A stretch of 63,992 nt of DNA from Candidatus Obscuribacterales bacterium (GTDB taxonomy: Bacteria; Cyanobacteriota; Vampirovibrionia; Obscuribacterales; Obscuribacteraceae): assembly GCA_020050835.1 (NCBI GenBank), contig JAGVKB010000106.1:1-63992 (forward strand). The letters are read 5' to 3'. Each line of letters opens with the position of its first letter. The first letter of the stretch is position 1. The notes under the pieces are model-generated. The model had not been told where the DNA came from and searched no databases. It worked only from the letters and a program-made list of their open reading frames with translations. A program made the position numbers and the translations under genes. Below are positions 1 to 9,027 of the stretch, piece by piece.

Positions 1-1506
1 AGTACAGCAGTAGGACGCAATAGCGTCGCATCAAACTCTAGCAGTGCAGCTTTTGGAGACACAGCCAATGCATCCGGTGCCAGTAGCGTGGCTGTCGGTC
101 AGGGCTCGCAAGGTGTCGGCAGCAGTGCTACTGCTGTCGGTGCAAGTAGCGCCGCGGTCGGGAACAACAGCGTAGCAGTAGGCATCAACAATATATCGGC
201 TACTACCGGTGCTCAGTCTAATGGCACTGTGGCTGTCGGACAAAACAGCGGGGCGCTGTCCGCTTTGGCGACTGCGGTCGGCAACGGCGCAGTTGCATCC
301 GGCGCAAGTAGTTCTGCTTATGGACAGACCGCAAGCGCGTCAGGGATAGACAGCACTGCTGTCGGTAGTTCTTCGGTGGCGAACAATGTAAACACTGCCG
401 CATTGGGACGGCAGGCTACCGCCTCCGGAAGCCAGGCTACAGCGCTCGGTTCTTTCTCGCAGGCGACTCAACAGAATACAACTGCTGTAGGTGTCGGCGC
501 AGTCGCTAATTCGGGCTTCGCAACCGCGGTCGGAGATACTGCGAATGCAACTGGAGCGTCAAGCTCGGCATTCGGTCGCGCCAGCGTAGCTTCCGGTTCG
601 CGCTCTACTGCTCTCGGTCGAAACAGTTTGGCTCAAGGCGATGACTCGCTCGCGGCTGGCAATCAGAGCAGCGCTACCGGTATCAACAGCGTAGCGATCG
701 GTCTCAATTCCGCTGCCAGCAATCTCAACTCCATGGCAATGGGTAACGGCGCGATCGCCTCAGGCCCTGCCGCGATCGGTATCGGTCTTAACTCTCAATC
801 GACGGGGACCAACACCATCGCAATCGGTACCGGTGCAGTTGCCACCAACTCGCTTGCAATTGGTACCGGTGCAGTGGCCGGTGGTGGCGGTACTGCCGTC
901 GGTGACCTCTCCTCGGCGGCCGGCGGTGGATCAGCTTTCGGTAACAACGCCATAACTACTGTCGGAAACGGAACAGCGATCGGTCAAGCCGCTTTCGTGA
1001 CTGCTAACAATAGCGTCGCGCTGGGTGCGGGATCACTGGCCAATCAAGCTAATACCGTATCAATCGGCACGGTCGGTGGAGAGCGCCGTCTGGTAAACGT
1101 GGCTCCCGGTATCAATCCGACCGACGGTGTCAACGTAAGCCAATTGACCAGCACGACCAACACCATCATCGAGCGCAGTGAAAACTTCACGAAAGACTAC
1201 ACCAATCAAACGGTGGCCTTCGCAAGCAGCCAACTTCGCAGCGAGATGAGGGCGATCAAAAAAGGTGCCAATCAAGGTGTTGCATCAATTGCAGCCATGA
1301 TGATGGCGGTCCGCACACCAAGCCCGGGCAAAACAACCATCGGCGTAGCCGGCGGCTACTACGGTGCACAGGCGGGCATCGGTGTGACAACTGCCCACCG
1401 TTCGAGAAACGGCAAATGGCAAGCTCAAGCCGGCATCGGGGTGCCCGCCAGCATTGTTGAAGGCGAGAACATCGCTGCTGCCGGAGGACTAGCCTACGAG
1501 TTCTAG
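1..1506 (+). CDS. YadA-like trimeric autotransporter adhesin, C-terminal part (5' end outside window)
   Basis: The frame is open from base 1 without a start, so the N terminus lies upstream; 501 residues are visible. Residues 1 to about 345 are tandem YadA-head repeats with the recurring pattern AVGxxSxAxG, rich in Gly, Ala, Ser and Asn. Around residue 361 is a neck motif (ERRLVNVAPG) followed by the VNVSQL stalk entry and a short coiled coil. The last ~75 residues form the outer-membrane anchor, ending in Phe (LAYEF). In this family the anchor trimerises into a beta barrel and displays the head at the cell surface for adhesion or autoaggregation. The stalk is very short compared with pathogen adhesins. 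No terminator was seen after the stop. Family call is firm; the ligand is unknown. Confidence 0.93.
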   Translation, partial: STAVGRNSVASNSSSAAFGDTANASGASSVAVGQGSQGVGSSATAVGASSAAVGNNSVAVGINNISATTGAQSNGTVAVGQNSGALSALATAVGNGAVASGASSSAYGQTASASGIDSTAVGSSSVANNVNTAALGRQATASGSQATALGSFSQATQQNTTAVGVGAVANSGFATAVGDTANATGASSSAFGRASVASGSRSTALGRNSLAQGDDSLAAGNQSSATGINSVAIGLNSAASNLNSMAMGNGAIASGPAAIGIGLNSQSTGTNTIAIGTGAVATNSLAIGTGAVAGGGGTAVGDLSSAAGGGSAFGNNAITTVGNGTAIGQAAFVTANNSVALGAGSLANQANTVSIGTVGGERRLVNVAPGINPTDGVNVSQLTSTTNTIIERSENFTKDYTNQTVAFASSQLRSEMRAIKKGANQGVASIAAMMMAVRTPSPGKTTIGVAGGYYGAQAGIGVTTAHRSRNGKWQAQAGIGVPASIVEGENIAAAGGLAYEF

Positions 1507-1627
1507 ATTGCAACTTCGACTAGCTGATTGAAGGTACTTTTCTATCCGGATTAGGGCGGAGGTGAGGATGCAATCTATTGATAGCTACAACCCCAACTCA
1601 GGATGTGGCGATCAGAGGGGTTCGAAA

Positions 1628-2926
1628 ATGAGAGCGAAAGCTTTAGCTAGAGCTTTCACCTTGTTGATTTCGATCTCCACGATGTTGCCCAGCTCGGTCT
1701 TGGCTGCAACGGAGTTCAGCTCATTTTCGAGCTCGTCCGGCGAGCAGGTATTCAGTAGTGAAGGCGGCTCCAATTCCAGTGGCGCTGAGCGGGCTCAAGA
1801 ATCGGCTCCGAAGTCGGAGGAGCCGCCACCAGCTAAAGACGAAAACTCCAACATAGATAGATGCATTCCGGGGCGGGAAAGGCGGGCTTACTCCAAGGAA
1901 GCGATTGGTTACTTCAATCGAGGCGTCGAGCTGCAGAACTCGGGAGCTTTCAAGAAGGCGATCGAACAGTATCGACTGGCAATCAACTCGGACGATCGGT
2001 TGGAGGAAGCCTATAGCAATCTCGGGTCGATCTACTTTGAAATGAAAAACTTTGGTGCGGCAGTCAAAGCTTTTCAGGCTGCTCTGGTGCTCAATCCCAA
2101 CAGACCGAAAACCTTGAATGCTCTTGGTGCTGCGTTCTCGGAAAATGGTCGAGTAGCCGAAGCCCAGCAAGCTTGGAAGAAGGCGCTGGCAGTCGACCCT
2201 AAGTTCGCTGCGGTCTATTACAACATCGCAGTACTGCTCGAGTCGAAGAAAGATTACCAGGATGCGCGTAATGCATACTTTACGGCCTTCGAGCTCGATT
2301 CCTCATTGACTGATGCCAAGGAGCGAATGAACTGCCTTGCAAAAGTTAAGGGGCAAGAGACTGAGGCGCGCTCGTTACTGGCCGGCTCGATCGCTTCGTC
2401 GCCGAGAGAAAGTATCGAAAGCTCCGGGCGGACCGATGGTGCCCACGAAGTCAGCAATCGAGTAAGCCCGGAAAGAGAGCTTAGATCGACCGGCCCCGCA
2501 CTCTTGGAGCTGGCTACCTACGCGCGGGCTGTTGAGTCTACCAAACCGTTGCCGGTGCCTGAGATAATTCAGCCGGTGATTGCCACCCAGCAAGTTTTGT
2601 TTTGTGCTCCTGGCGATGATCCGACCCGGCTTGCAATTCCAGAGAGCAGCAATCGACACCATGCTCAACCGCTTGGTAGCACGGTGGAATTTTCAAGCGG
2701 CCAAGGCGTTGGCTATGAGGCGACGAAAAAGGCGACCAGGGAGCAGTCGGTAAAGACGGTTGTATCGAAGCGCCAGACTCAGCCGGCATCCATTCGCGAA
2801 TCTAAGCTTGCTAAACCGATGATTGCAATCAAACCAATCAGACAACAAGCACAGATTGTTGCCAACTCGGATCTTGCAGGCGAGCGCGATCTCGGTATGG
2901 TAATTCGGCTTCCGCAAGCTGAGTGA
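1628..2926 (+). CDS. Secreted TPR-repeat protein
   Basis: A 432-residue protein if started at the ATG at 1628, which is preceded by a GAGGGG ribosome-binding site and gives a clean signal peptide (basic MRAKALARA, hydrophobic core, VLA cleavage site). In-frame upstream starts at 1562 (GTG) and 1568 would put 22 polar residues before the signal peptide, so they are less likely. Residues ~25-80 are Ser/Glu-rich linker. Residues ~90-235 hold about four TPR units with typical spacing (AYSNLGSIYFEMKNF, TLNALGAAFSENG, VYYNIAVLLESKKD). The remaining ~200 residues are low-complexity and polar without a recognised domain. TPR proteins bind partner proteins; this one probably acts in the periplasm. Partner unknown. 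Confidence 0.85.
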   Translation: MRAKALARAFTLLISISTMLPSSVLAATEFSSFSSSSGEQVFSSEGGSNSSGAERAQESAPKSEEPPPAKDENSNIDRCIPGRERRAYSKEAIGYFNRGVELQNSGAFKKAIEQYRLAINSDDRLEEAYSNLGSIYFEMKNFGAAVKAFQAALVLNPNRPKTLNALGAAFSENGRVAEAQQAWKKALAVDPKFAAVYYNIAVLLESKKDYQDARNAYFTAFELDSSLTDAKERMNCLAKVKGQETEARSLLAGSIASSPRESIESSGRTDGAHEVSNRVSPERELRSTGPALLELATYARAVESTKPLPVPEIIQPVIATQQVLFCAPGDDPTRLAIPESSNRHHAQPLGSTVEFSSGQGVGYEATKKATREQSVKTVVSKRQTQPASIRESKLAKPMIAIKPIRQQAQIVANSDLAGERDLGMVIRLPQAE

Positions 2927-3083
2927 AATAGCGCAACTGCCCGAAAGTCTTCGAATTTGCACTTCTAAATATTGATCTCGCATGTGTTTTGCATCGATTC
3001 GAGATCGATTGGATATTCAATTGTTATAAGCCGTATATGTACCGGCGATCGCTGGTGCTGTCACCGTATATGCCACCATGCAC

Positions 3084-3112
3084 TTGGTGCATTTTTAGAA
3101 GATGTATATTAT
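3084..3112 (+). promoter_or_regulatory. Candidate sigma-70-type promoter for the gene at 3169
   Basis: TTGGTG (3084-3089) and TATTAT (3107-3112) are 17 bases apart, about 57 bases before the start at 3169. The -10 matches consensus at five of six positions, the -35 only at three. The -35 lies inside the inverted repeat ATGCAC-TTG-GTGCAT (3078-3092), a possible operator. Seen only as sequence match. Confidence 0.35.
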
Positions 3113-3168
3113 GAAGAGATAACCGATCTGTTGCTTTGGAATAGTCTAGCGATATCAGGTAAGAGAGA

Positions 3169-3981
3169 ATGATGGTGCCTTCAGCGATGAAAACTCTGCT
3201 GCGATTCGATGGCAGCGACCTCATGCTAAATCCGAGGGAGATCAGGAGTCTTTTGCAGGGCTTCACGGTGGCTGTCCTCGCTACGACAGTTGGTATTGTT
3301 CCCGGATTGGTGCTTAGCTCCGGTAGTGGTGCCAAGGTAACTATGTCGTCTGCTCTCCCTGCCGACGAGTTCGAATCAAAAATGCCACCGGTGGCAGTAG
3401 TACCGGTAGTAAAGGAAATTCCGTGTCACCGCTTGGTTGTCACTCGGGCAACTGGAGTCCTTTCCCGGCCGAAGCCGCCTGTTTCGGATTCGAGAGTTCA
3501 AGGAAACAATCACCATCATAATGGCGTTAGCGTCGAAAGAATTTCAACCAAAACAAGAGATTCGCTGCCTCGACTGGTCGCGCTTGCTCCGGCTGTCAAA
3601 AGTGGAACGCACGCAACGCTCAGCTCGCCAACCTTAGTAAAGAAGGCGGAGTCGATTCGCTTAACTCCGCCTAAAGTGGCAAAAGTCGAGTCGAAGTCGA
3701 CAGCTCAAGCTGCGGACATGTGGGAGCCGCAATGGTCCGGTGAGTATCAAAAGCATGCCAGCCAGACCAATACTAGCAGTACAGGTAGCAGCGAGCAGCC
3801 GGTCGATAGTCCGTTTGAAACCGCCGCGTCAAGTGGGTCGAGCGCCAGCTATCGCCTGCCCAACGTGCCGGATGTAAGGTCGAAAGTCGCATCAATTCGG
3901 CCAATCGCTTTGCAAAAACCGGTAACTCAAGAGAATACCGCGGCACACACAGTTACGTTTGAACCTGCGCGACGCTACTAG
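3169..3981 (+). CDS. Membrane-anchored or secreted orphan protein
   Basis: 270 residues, no recognised family. A hydrophobic segment at about residues 30-52 (LLQGFTVAVLATTVGIVPG) is the only membrane segment and may be a signal anchor. What follows is a long polar, Ser/Thr/Pro/Val-rich tail with no obvious fold, probably disordered and extracytoplasmic. Two ATGs lie next to each other at 3169 and 3172, behind AAGAGAGA; a third at 3187 (MKTLLRF) is also possible. It lies between a TPR protein and two coiled-coil proteins on the same strand, and its stop overlaps the upstream part of the next open frame. These genes and the ATPase at 5308 may form one transcription unit; the function is unknown. 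Confidence 0.65.
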   Translation: MMVPSAMKTLLRFDGSDLMLNPREIRSLLQGFTVAVLATTVGIVPGLVLSSGSGAKVTMSSALPADEFESKMPPVAVVPVVKEIPCHRLVVTRATGVLSRPKPPVSDSRVQGNNHHHNGVSVERISTKTRDSLPRLVALAPAVKSGTHATLSSPTLVKKAESIRLTPPKVAKVESKSTAQAADMWEPQWSGEYQKHASQTNTSSTGSSEQPVDSPFETAASSGSSASYRLPNVPDVRSKVASIRPIALQKPVTQENTAAHTVTFEPARRY

Positions 3982-3994
3982 AAGATTGAATGCA

Positions 3995-4426
3995 ATGAAA
4001 GAAAGCAGCAACCATTCGGCTCCGAACGCTCTGCTTGAGTCTGTAGAGAGATTGCGCCAGGCATACAAAGAGCTGCATGAGACAAGAGTGTCGGCTGGAT
4101 ACCTGGAAAGTAAACTCGAGCAATGCAAGCAACTGGCCGCTAAGCAGGAGAAGGCCGATCAAGAGAAACAAAGGCTATTGGAGCTTGAACGCCAAAATGA
4201 GGAGATGCGTCAAATTGTCAAGCAGGCTCAGTTCGCCGAAAAGTTGGCGATTCAGAATCGGGATGTGCGGGAGCATCTTCAAGGAAGTCTGGCTAGATTC
4301 GAACTGAATCAGTCGAACAATCGGGGAGTCTTTCTGGCGCTGTTTGAGGAGTGGATAGGCCGGGCCGACAAGCCATTTAAAATGCATGACTATTATCGAA
4401 TGGTTCAGCGCAGCCTTAAGCGATAA
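3995..4426 (+). CDS. Small coiled-coil protein, orphan
   Basis: 143 residues from the ATG at 3995; the open frame reaches back to a TTG at 3959 that overlaps the previous gene. Residues ~15-105 are strongly helical and charged, with heptad-like Leu/Ile spacing (VERLRQAYKELHETR, LEQCKQLAAKQEKADQEK), so a coiled coil is likely. The last ~40 residues (FLALFEEWIGRADKPFKMHDYYRM) look like a short folded tail. There is no signal peptide or membrane segment, so it is probably cytoplasmic. It lies 13 bases after the stop of the gene at 3169 and just before another coiled-coil gene, suggesting joint work. No family recognised. Confidence 0.65.
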   Translation: MKESSNHSAPNALLESVERLRQAYKELHETRVSAGYLESKLEQCKQLAAKQEKADQEKQRLLELERQNEEMRQIVKQAQFAEKLAIQNRDVREHLQGSLARFELNQSNNRGVFLALFEEWIGRADKPFKMHDYYRMVQRSLKR

Positions 4427-4528
4427 CTCGAAATCGAAAGTCTGCATATGCGCACCATATATGGAGTCTCGACAAACGAACTGCCGGATCTCATAATGTT
4501 CAAATTCTAAATCTCTGGAGCGACAGGA

Positions 4529-5305
4529 ATGGAATCAGTAGCGAAGAAATTGACTGACCCGAGAATGGTTGTTTTGACCACGCCAGCCGCTGAATCACCG
4601 GCTGGCGTAGAGGGAAGCGAAAGGATGTTTCTCCAGCAGGTTAAGTCCGGGCAAGCGTCCGAACCTGTCGGCGAAGCTCAAGGCTATGAAGTTGAAGCCG
4701 CCGATTTGTTGGATTTTCTGGAGATGGAAGCCGGTAGCGCTGTGCAGATTGAGCCGGAGCGGACGATACAGATAGTTGCAGCTAGCAATTGTGACATCAT
4801 GTTGGCTGAGGACAATCCTACCGGCAAGAATGCTTTTGCTGTGCTGCTCGACAGATTACAAGAAGTGGAGCTAGAGCTGCAAGCTGCGGGCTTCACTATC
4901 GGAAAAATGCAAGCGCAGCTGGAAGGCTACAACGATCAGCTAAAGCTACTGCCAGACTTCGAAGCGCAAGCTCTTAAGCTTGCCGAGGCGGAAAAGCAAA
5001 ATCGTGAATTGCGTAAGCGGCTTCCTGAGCTCGAGAATAATGCCAGACAGATTACTCAGCTTCAACGCGAGAATGACGAGCTGCGATGGCAGCTCGAGGA
5101 GCATTATTCCAAGCGCCGGCGAAGATTGGAAACGCCTGTGAAACTAATGTCTTTGCGATTTTGGAAAGAGCTGATTTCAGAGGTCGGACGCTTAGGCCAC
5201 AGGAGTGCTCCGGCTGGGCCGGAGAGGTTGAGCAAATCAGATAAGCAGTGGGCCTTTCTGAGCGCGCATACTGACGACAGAATCCAATCTGGAGACAGAT
5301 TTTAG
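4529..5305 (+). CDS. Coiled-coil protein, orphan, upstream of CpsD-like ATPase
   Basis: 258 residues from the ATG at 4529, behind GACAGGA. Residues ~1-100 are acidic and polar. Residues ~105-195 form a long predicted coiled coil (LLDRLQEVELELQAAGF, LKLAEAEKQNRELRKRLPELE) ending in the basic stretch SKRRRRLE. The C-terminal 60 residues are mixed. There is no membrane segment or signal peptide. The ATPase gene starts two bases after this stop, so the two are almost certainly co-transcribed and translationally linked. A scaffold or activator for the ATPase is a reasonable guess from context only. Confidence 0.7.
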   Translation: MESVAKKLTDPRMVVLTTPAAESPAGVEGSERMFLQQVKSGQASEPVGEAQGYEVEAADLLDFLEMEAGSAVQIEPERTIQIVAASNCDIMLAEDNPTGKNAFAVLLDRLQEVELELQAAGFTIGKMQAQLEGYNDQLKLLPDFEAQALKLAEAEKQNRELRKRLPELENNARQITQLQRENDELRWQLEEHYSKRRRRLETPVKLMSLRFWKELISEVGRLGHRSAPAGPERLSKSDKQWAFLSAHTDDRIQSGDRF

Positions 5306-5307
5306 AC

Positions 5308-6174
5308 GTGGCTTTATCTCGATATACATTAATAGGCTTGGTTCTTGGTCTATTCGTGTGCCTGGCTATGGCAATCTTCGGGTTCGCTTGCAAGACCGCA
5401 TTTCCTATGATTGTTGCTGTCTGGTTAGTCCTTGGTGCCGGCGGCATTTTTGCCTTCTTTCTGGTGAATCCGGCAGTTCGAGATATCTCCGATGTGCAGG
5501 CGATCGTTCCGTTGCCGATCGCCGGTTGGATTGAAAAGTATCCCGGCACCGGCGAATCTCACGAGGTGTTACCTGGAATTGGGCGGATCAGAAGTACTGT
5601 CTGCCAGTGGTTGTCGGCATCAGGTCACCAGATAGTAATTGCCAGCGGTGACTCTAAGGATGGCAAAAGCATTCTGGCATCGGCGTTGGCGATCAGTCTC
5701 GCTGACAGCGGGCTGCGGGTGGCGTTGGTCGATGTCAACTTTCGCAATCCGAGTCTGGCAAAAGCGTTATCGATCCCGGATTCGCCCGGTCTTTGCGATC
5801 ATCTAAGCGCTCCTGTAACCGTCAGCGCCGGTTCGATCCAACATCTAGTCAAAGAGAATTTGAAGTTCATTCCAACTGGCACTGAGCCTGTTTCTCCAGA
5901 CATGCTCGAGGGAGAAACTTTCAAGAAGTTGATGCGTAATCTAAAGGATTCACACGATGTGATTATTTATGATTGCAGCGCGGCCAGCGAATGCCCAAAG
6001 TCTCTTGCGCTTTTGACCAGTGATGTTTGTCTCCTGGCGGTAGTTCGAATCAAGCACACTTACGTGCAGTCGCTCAAGCAGCTTGCCGCCCAGCTCTGCC
6101 AGCGCGACATGGCCGCCGGCGGATTGGTCTTCTTCGGGGCTGACGAATTTGCGCTCGGTGCGGGCGGCTGCTAG
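5308..6174 (+). CDS. CpsD/CapB-like (BY-kinase family) P-loop ATPase with two N-terminal membrane segments
   Basis: 288 residues from a GTG with GGAG 13 bases upstream. Two hydrophobic helices at ~7-30 and ~35-55 anchor it. The ATPase domain carries a Walker A-like GDSKDGKS (Lys ~120), the BY-kinase Walker A' ALVDVNFRNP (Asp ~142) and a Walker B-like VIIYDCS (Asp ~222). In this family the ATPase controls polymer length and export of exopolysaccharide, usually with a Wzz-type membrane partner. The C-terminal Tyr cluster that proteins of this family autophosphorylate is absent, and the last codons (AGGC) are read from a 26-bp palindromic repeat, so the tail may have been lost. It could be an inactive or MinD-like relative. 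No Wzz, Wzx or Wzy gene is adjacent. Confidence 0.78.
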   Translation: MALSRYTLIGLVLGLFVCLAMAIFGFACKTAFPMIVAVWLVLGAGGIFAFFLVNPAVRDISDVQAIVPLPIAGWIEKYPGTGESHEVLPGIGRIRSTVCQWLSASGHQIVIASGDSKDGKSILASALAISLADSGLRVALVDVNFRNPSLAKALSIPDSPGLCDHLSAPVTVSAGSIQHLVKENLKFIPTGTEPVSPDMLEGETFKKLMRNLKDSHDVIIYDCSAASECPKSLALLTSDVCLLAVVRIKHTYVQSLKQLAAQLCQRDMAAGGLVFFGADEFALGAGGC

Positions 6175-6187
6175 AGCCGCCCCTACA
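6162..6187 (-). repeat. 26-bp palindromic repeat, copy 1 (inverted), between convergent genes
   Basis: Stem GGGCGGCT (6162-6169) and AGCCGCCC (6175-6182) with a five-base loop, then CTACA. Read on the minus strand it differs from the copy at 24056-24081 at one of 26 positions. It overlaps the stop of the ATPase gene and lies between two convergent genes, where the hairpin could act as a two-way terminator. There is no T-run, so it may equally be a REP-like mobile palindrome. Confidence 0.75.
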
Positions 6188-6241
6188 TCCGAACCACATA
6201 GTCTCTGCTTGACGGACAAGAGGAAATCTGCAAAATCCGCT

Positions 6242-8908
6242 CTACGACCGCTCGAGCCATTTCGCAAGTGTTGGTGCGCTGCGAGTCTTGAACGAAGTGT
6301 AAATATGCACTCTCTCCAGCAGGCGTGCGACAGTTTGTTTGCCGGCCGGCACTTCATGGGTCTTGAAGAAGGACTGCAAGTCCTGCTCCTGCTCCGGTGT
6401 ATTGAGAGAGCTGGCGGCGCTCACCACCCGTGGTACCATATTGAGCGGATAGCGCTTCAAAATCTCCGACCAATGCTCTTTGATGAACTGCCAGGCCATC
6501 TCCTTGCTGAAATCACCGGCTAGAGTGTGAGACAAGAGTCGAGGAGCGTCTTGAGTTCTAACCTCGTCGCTCAGGCACAGGCTGAGTGTCTGCTTGACCA
6601 GCTCCGGTTTTCGGAAAACGGAAAGGCTCATCAGGTTTCTCAGTTCGGTCTCCGGTGTCTTGGCCTCTTTCCAGAGGCGTTTAATCTGTTCATACTCCTC
6701 GTTGCCACCGTTGTAGGCGACGATGCTGGTAATGGCATCGAGCAGATTTGGCTCTACGGACTCTGGATTCTTGAGGTACTGCTCGAACAAGCTGCGAGCT
6801 TTCTCAATCGTCGCTCTATCCTGGCCGATTGTCCCCAATGATTGAATGACGTCTCCACGCAGTATGCCGACTAAGTCTGATTCCTTCGCTTTAGGGGTCC
6901 AGCCAAGTCGCTCTCTGATTTGCCCGAGTCTGCTCTGTACCAGCCGCTCAAAGGCGGGCTTGGCTGATTCTTCCATCAAATTGCTCAAGTAATGGAGCTC
7001 TCCGATCAAAGCTTTAGCTACGGAAGGATCTGTTTCTTCCTTGTAGCTGGCCGTCAGCGCAAGATATTGCTCGACGGAGACCTTGCCGGCAACTGCAAGC
7101 GACCACTGATCCGTTAAAAGCCCCAGCCGTTCGGACGACGAGAGCTTCGATTGAACGAGCGGCAAGATCTGTGCCAGCGCTGCGTCGGGATAATGCACGC
7201 GATAAAATCCGTTCGCTTCAGCGTTTGCGTCGACCGCATTGGCAGTCGGCAGGTTGAACTGTGACTCAGGCGACTCCAGAAGGTTTGTCTGCACTTTGCT
7301 GCGCTCCGAAATGTCTCTCATTGCGACCGGAACATGCCAGACTTGCTTCCTGGTAGCTGATGCGCCGGTAGTGCTGTCCAGAAGAAATCTTGCCTGGCTC
7401 AGCTTAACGAACTTTCCGCCAGCGACCGGAAAAATCGAAATCATTGGATAGCCGGGTTGGAACACCCAACCGTGCATCATCGCTGGAATCGGGCGATGCG
7501 ATACTAAACCTACTGCTTGCCAGAGATCTTCGGTGCTGGCATTAGCGAACTTGTGCTTTGCGATGTATTGTTGTACGCCCGACTGAAACACTGATTCTCC
7601 CACGTACGTCTCAAGCATTCTAAGAACGGACGCGCCCTTCTCGTAGGTTATTTCGTCGAACATTTCGTTGATCTGGTTAGGATCGTCGACCGTAAAGTGG
7701 ATCGGTCTGGTCGACTTGAGTGAATCTGTCTGCAGCGCTTGCGCTCGAGATAATGCAAATTCGTCCCAGAAATGCCATTCCGGAATCAATCTGTCCACGG
7801 CTTTAGTCGCCATCCAAGTCGCAAAAGCTTCATTGAGCCAGAGGTCGTCCCACCACTTCATGGTGACGAGATCGCCGAACCACAAGTGTGCCATCTCATG
7901 CGCAGTCACGCTCGCAACTGCTTGCAGAGTCTCGGCCGATGTTTTAGCCGCGTCCACCAAAAGCCCGCTTTCGCGAAATGTAATCGCTCCGAGGTTCTCC
8001 ATCGCGCCGGCTTCGAAGTCTGGTATCGCAATTAAATCCAACTTCTTAGCTGGATAAGGAACGCCGAAATAGGAGTTATAGAAGGGCAGCAGTTGTGATG
8101 CAATCTTGCTTGCGTAAGCGCCCATCTTCGCTTTGCCGCGCACGGACCAGACTCTAATCGGAACGCCGGCGACGGTGGTTACCGGCGTGGATTCGAAATC
8201 TCCGACGATGAGAGTAACCAGGTAGGTGGACATCACCGGCGATTCTGCAAAGGTGACTATTTTCTTGTGTGAATTGGGCTCCCGCCTTTCGCTGGCGATC
8301 GCTGCATTTGAGATCGCGGTCAAGTCTGAAGGAATAACGGCAGTGATCTGATAAGAGGCTTTGTACGCTGGTTCATCGAAACAGGGAAACATTCGCCTGG
8401 CATCAGTCGGCTCCATCTGAGTAGTAGCGATGGTGTGTTTCACGCCTTTTTCGTCTTTATAGAAGGAACGATAGAATCCACGCAGCTTGTCATTCAGTGT
8501 TCCCTTAAATACCAGCTTCAGCGCGTACTTCCCCGGCGAGAGCGCGGTTGGAAAGGTGATGCGCACTTGTTCTAGCCTCTCCAACTCGGAAACCTTTCCG
8601 GGCTGACCGGTCCTTTCGCCGCTTCTGGAAATACTTGCTTGAGAAAGCTTCAACTCCGCAGCATTTAGATAGATGTCACGAGTCGGCTTGTACACCTGCA
8701 AAGAAACAGTTTCCTCTCCGTCGAAGGTAAACTTGACTAAGTCCGGCTCAAACTTCATCTGATAACGAATCGGTTTTGCCAGCGCCGGTAAGCGTGAGGT
8801 TGTGGCTCCGCCGCTTGAGGCGATGCTTCTGGCTTCTGCGCTATTGGCCGTTGAAGCAAGGCAGAGCAGCAGATTGAAAAAAGTGACGACCCACTGATTG
8901 CAGGACAT
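6242..8908 (-). CDS. Secreted M1-family zinc aminopeptidase
   Basis: 888 residues. The first ~24 form a signal peptide (FFNLLLCLASTANSAEA), so it acts in the periplasm or outside. The M1 exopeptidase signature GAMENLG is at ~301 and the zinc motif HEMAH at ~337, followed by the third ligand in LNEAFATWM 18 residues after the second His. After the catalytic domain comes a beta domain and a C-terminal ERAP1-like helical domain (from ~560). Length and order match PepN/puromycin-sensitive-type enzymes, which remove N-terminal amino acids from peptides. It is convergent with the ATPase gene. Its role is probably nutrient peptide use or envelope peptide turnover. All key residues are present. Confidence 0.95.
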   Translation of the reverse strand: MSCNQWVVTFFNLLLCLASTANSAEARSIASSGGATTSRLPALAKPIRYQMKFEPDLVKFTFDGEETVSLQVYKPTRDIYLNAAELKLSQASISRSGERTGQPGKVSELERLEQVRITFPTALSPGKYALKLVFKGTLNDKLRGFYRSFYKDEKGVKHTIATTQMEPTDARRMFPCFDEPAYKASYQITAVIPSDLTAISNAAIASERREPNSHKKIVTFAESPVMSTYLVTLIVGDFESTPVTTVAGVPIRVWSVRGKAKMGAYASKIASQLLPFYNSYFGVPYPAKKLDLIAIPDFEAGAMENLGAITFRESGLLVDAAKTSAETLQAVASVTAHEMAHLWFGDLVTMKWWDDLWLNEAFATWMATKAVDRLIPEWHFWDEFALSRAQALQTDSLKSTRPIHFTVDDPNQINEMFDEITYEKGASVLRMLETYVGESVFQSGVQQYIAKHKFANASTEDLWQAVGLVSHRPIPAMMHGWVFQPGYPMISIFPVAGGKFVKLSQARFLLDSTTGASATRKQVWHVPVAMRDISERSKVQTNLLESPESQFNLPTANAVDANAEANGFYRVHYPDAALAQILPLVQSKLSSSERLGLLTDQWSLAVAGKVSVEQYLALTASYKEETDPSVAKALIGELHYLSNLMEESAKPAFERLVQSRLGQIRERLGWTPKAKESDLVGILRGDVIQSLGTIGQDRATIEKARSLFEQYLKNPESVEPNLLDAITSIVAYNGGNEEYEQIKRLWKEAKTPETELRNLMSLSVFRKPELVKQTLSLCLSDEVRTQDAPRLLSHTLAGDFSKEMAWQFIKEHWSEILKRYPLNMVPRVVSAASSLNTPEQEQDLQSFFKTHEVPAGKQTVARLLERVHIYTSFKTRSAPTLAKWLERS

Positions 8909-9027
8909 GACCGCACCCTCCCAGAAAGGTGTTGAAATTCTAGCGCATCGCCAGCCGACACTTAGTGCCGAGCCGAGAGAATTCAGGGATGGCTGTGGTT
9001 GGATTAACTGGCGACGATTGGGGAGGC

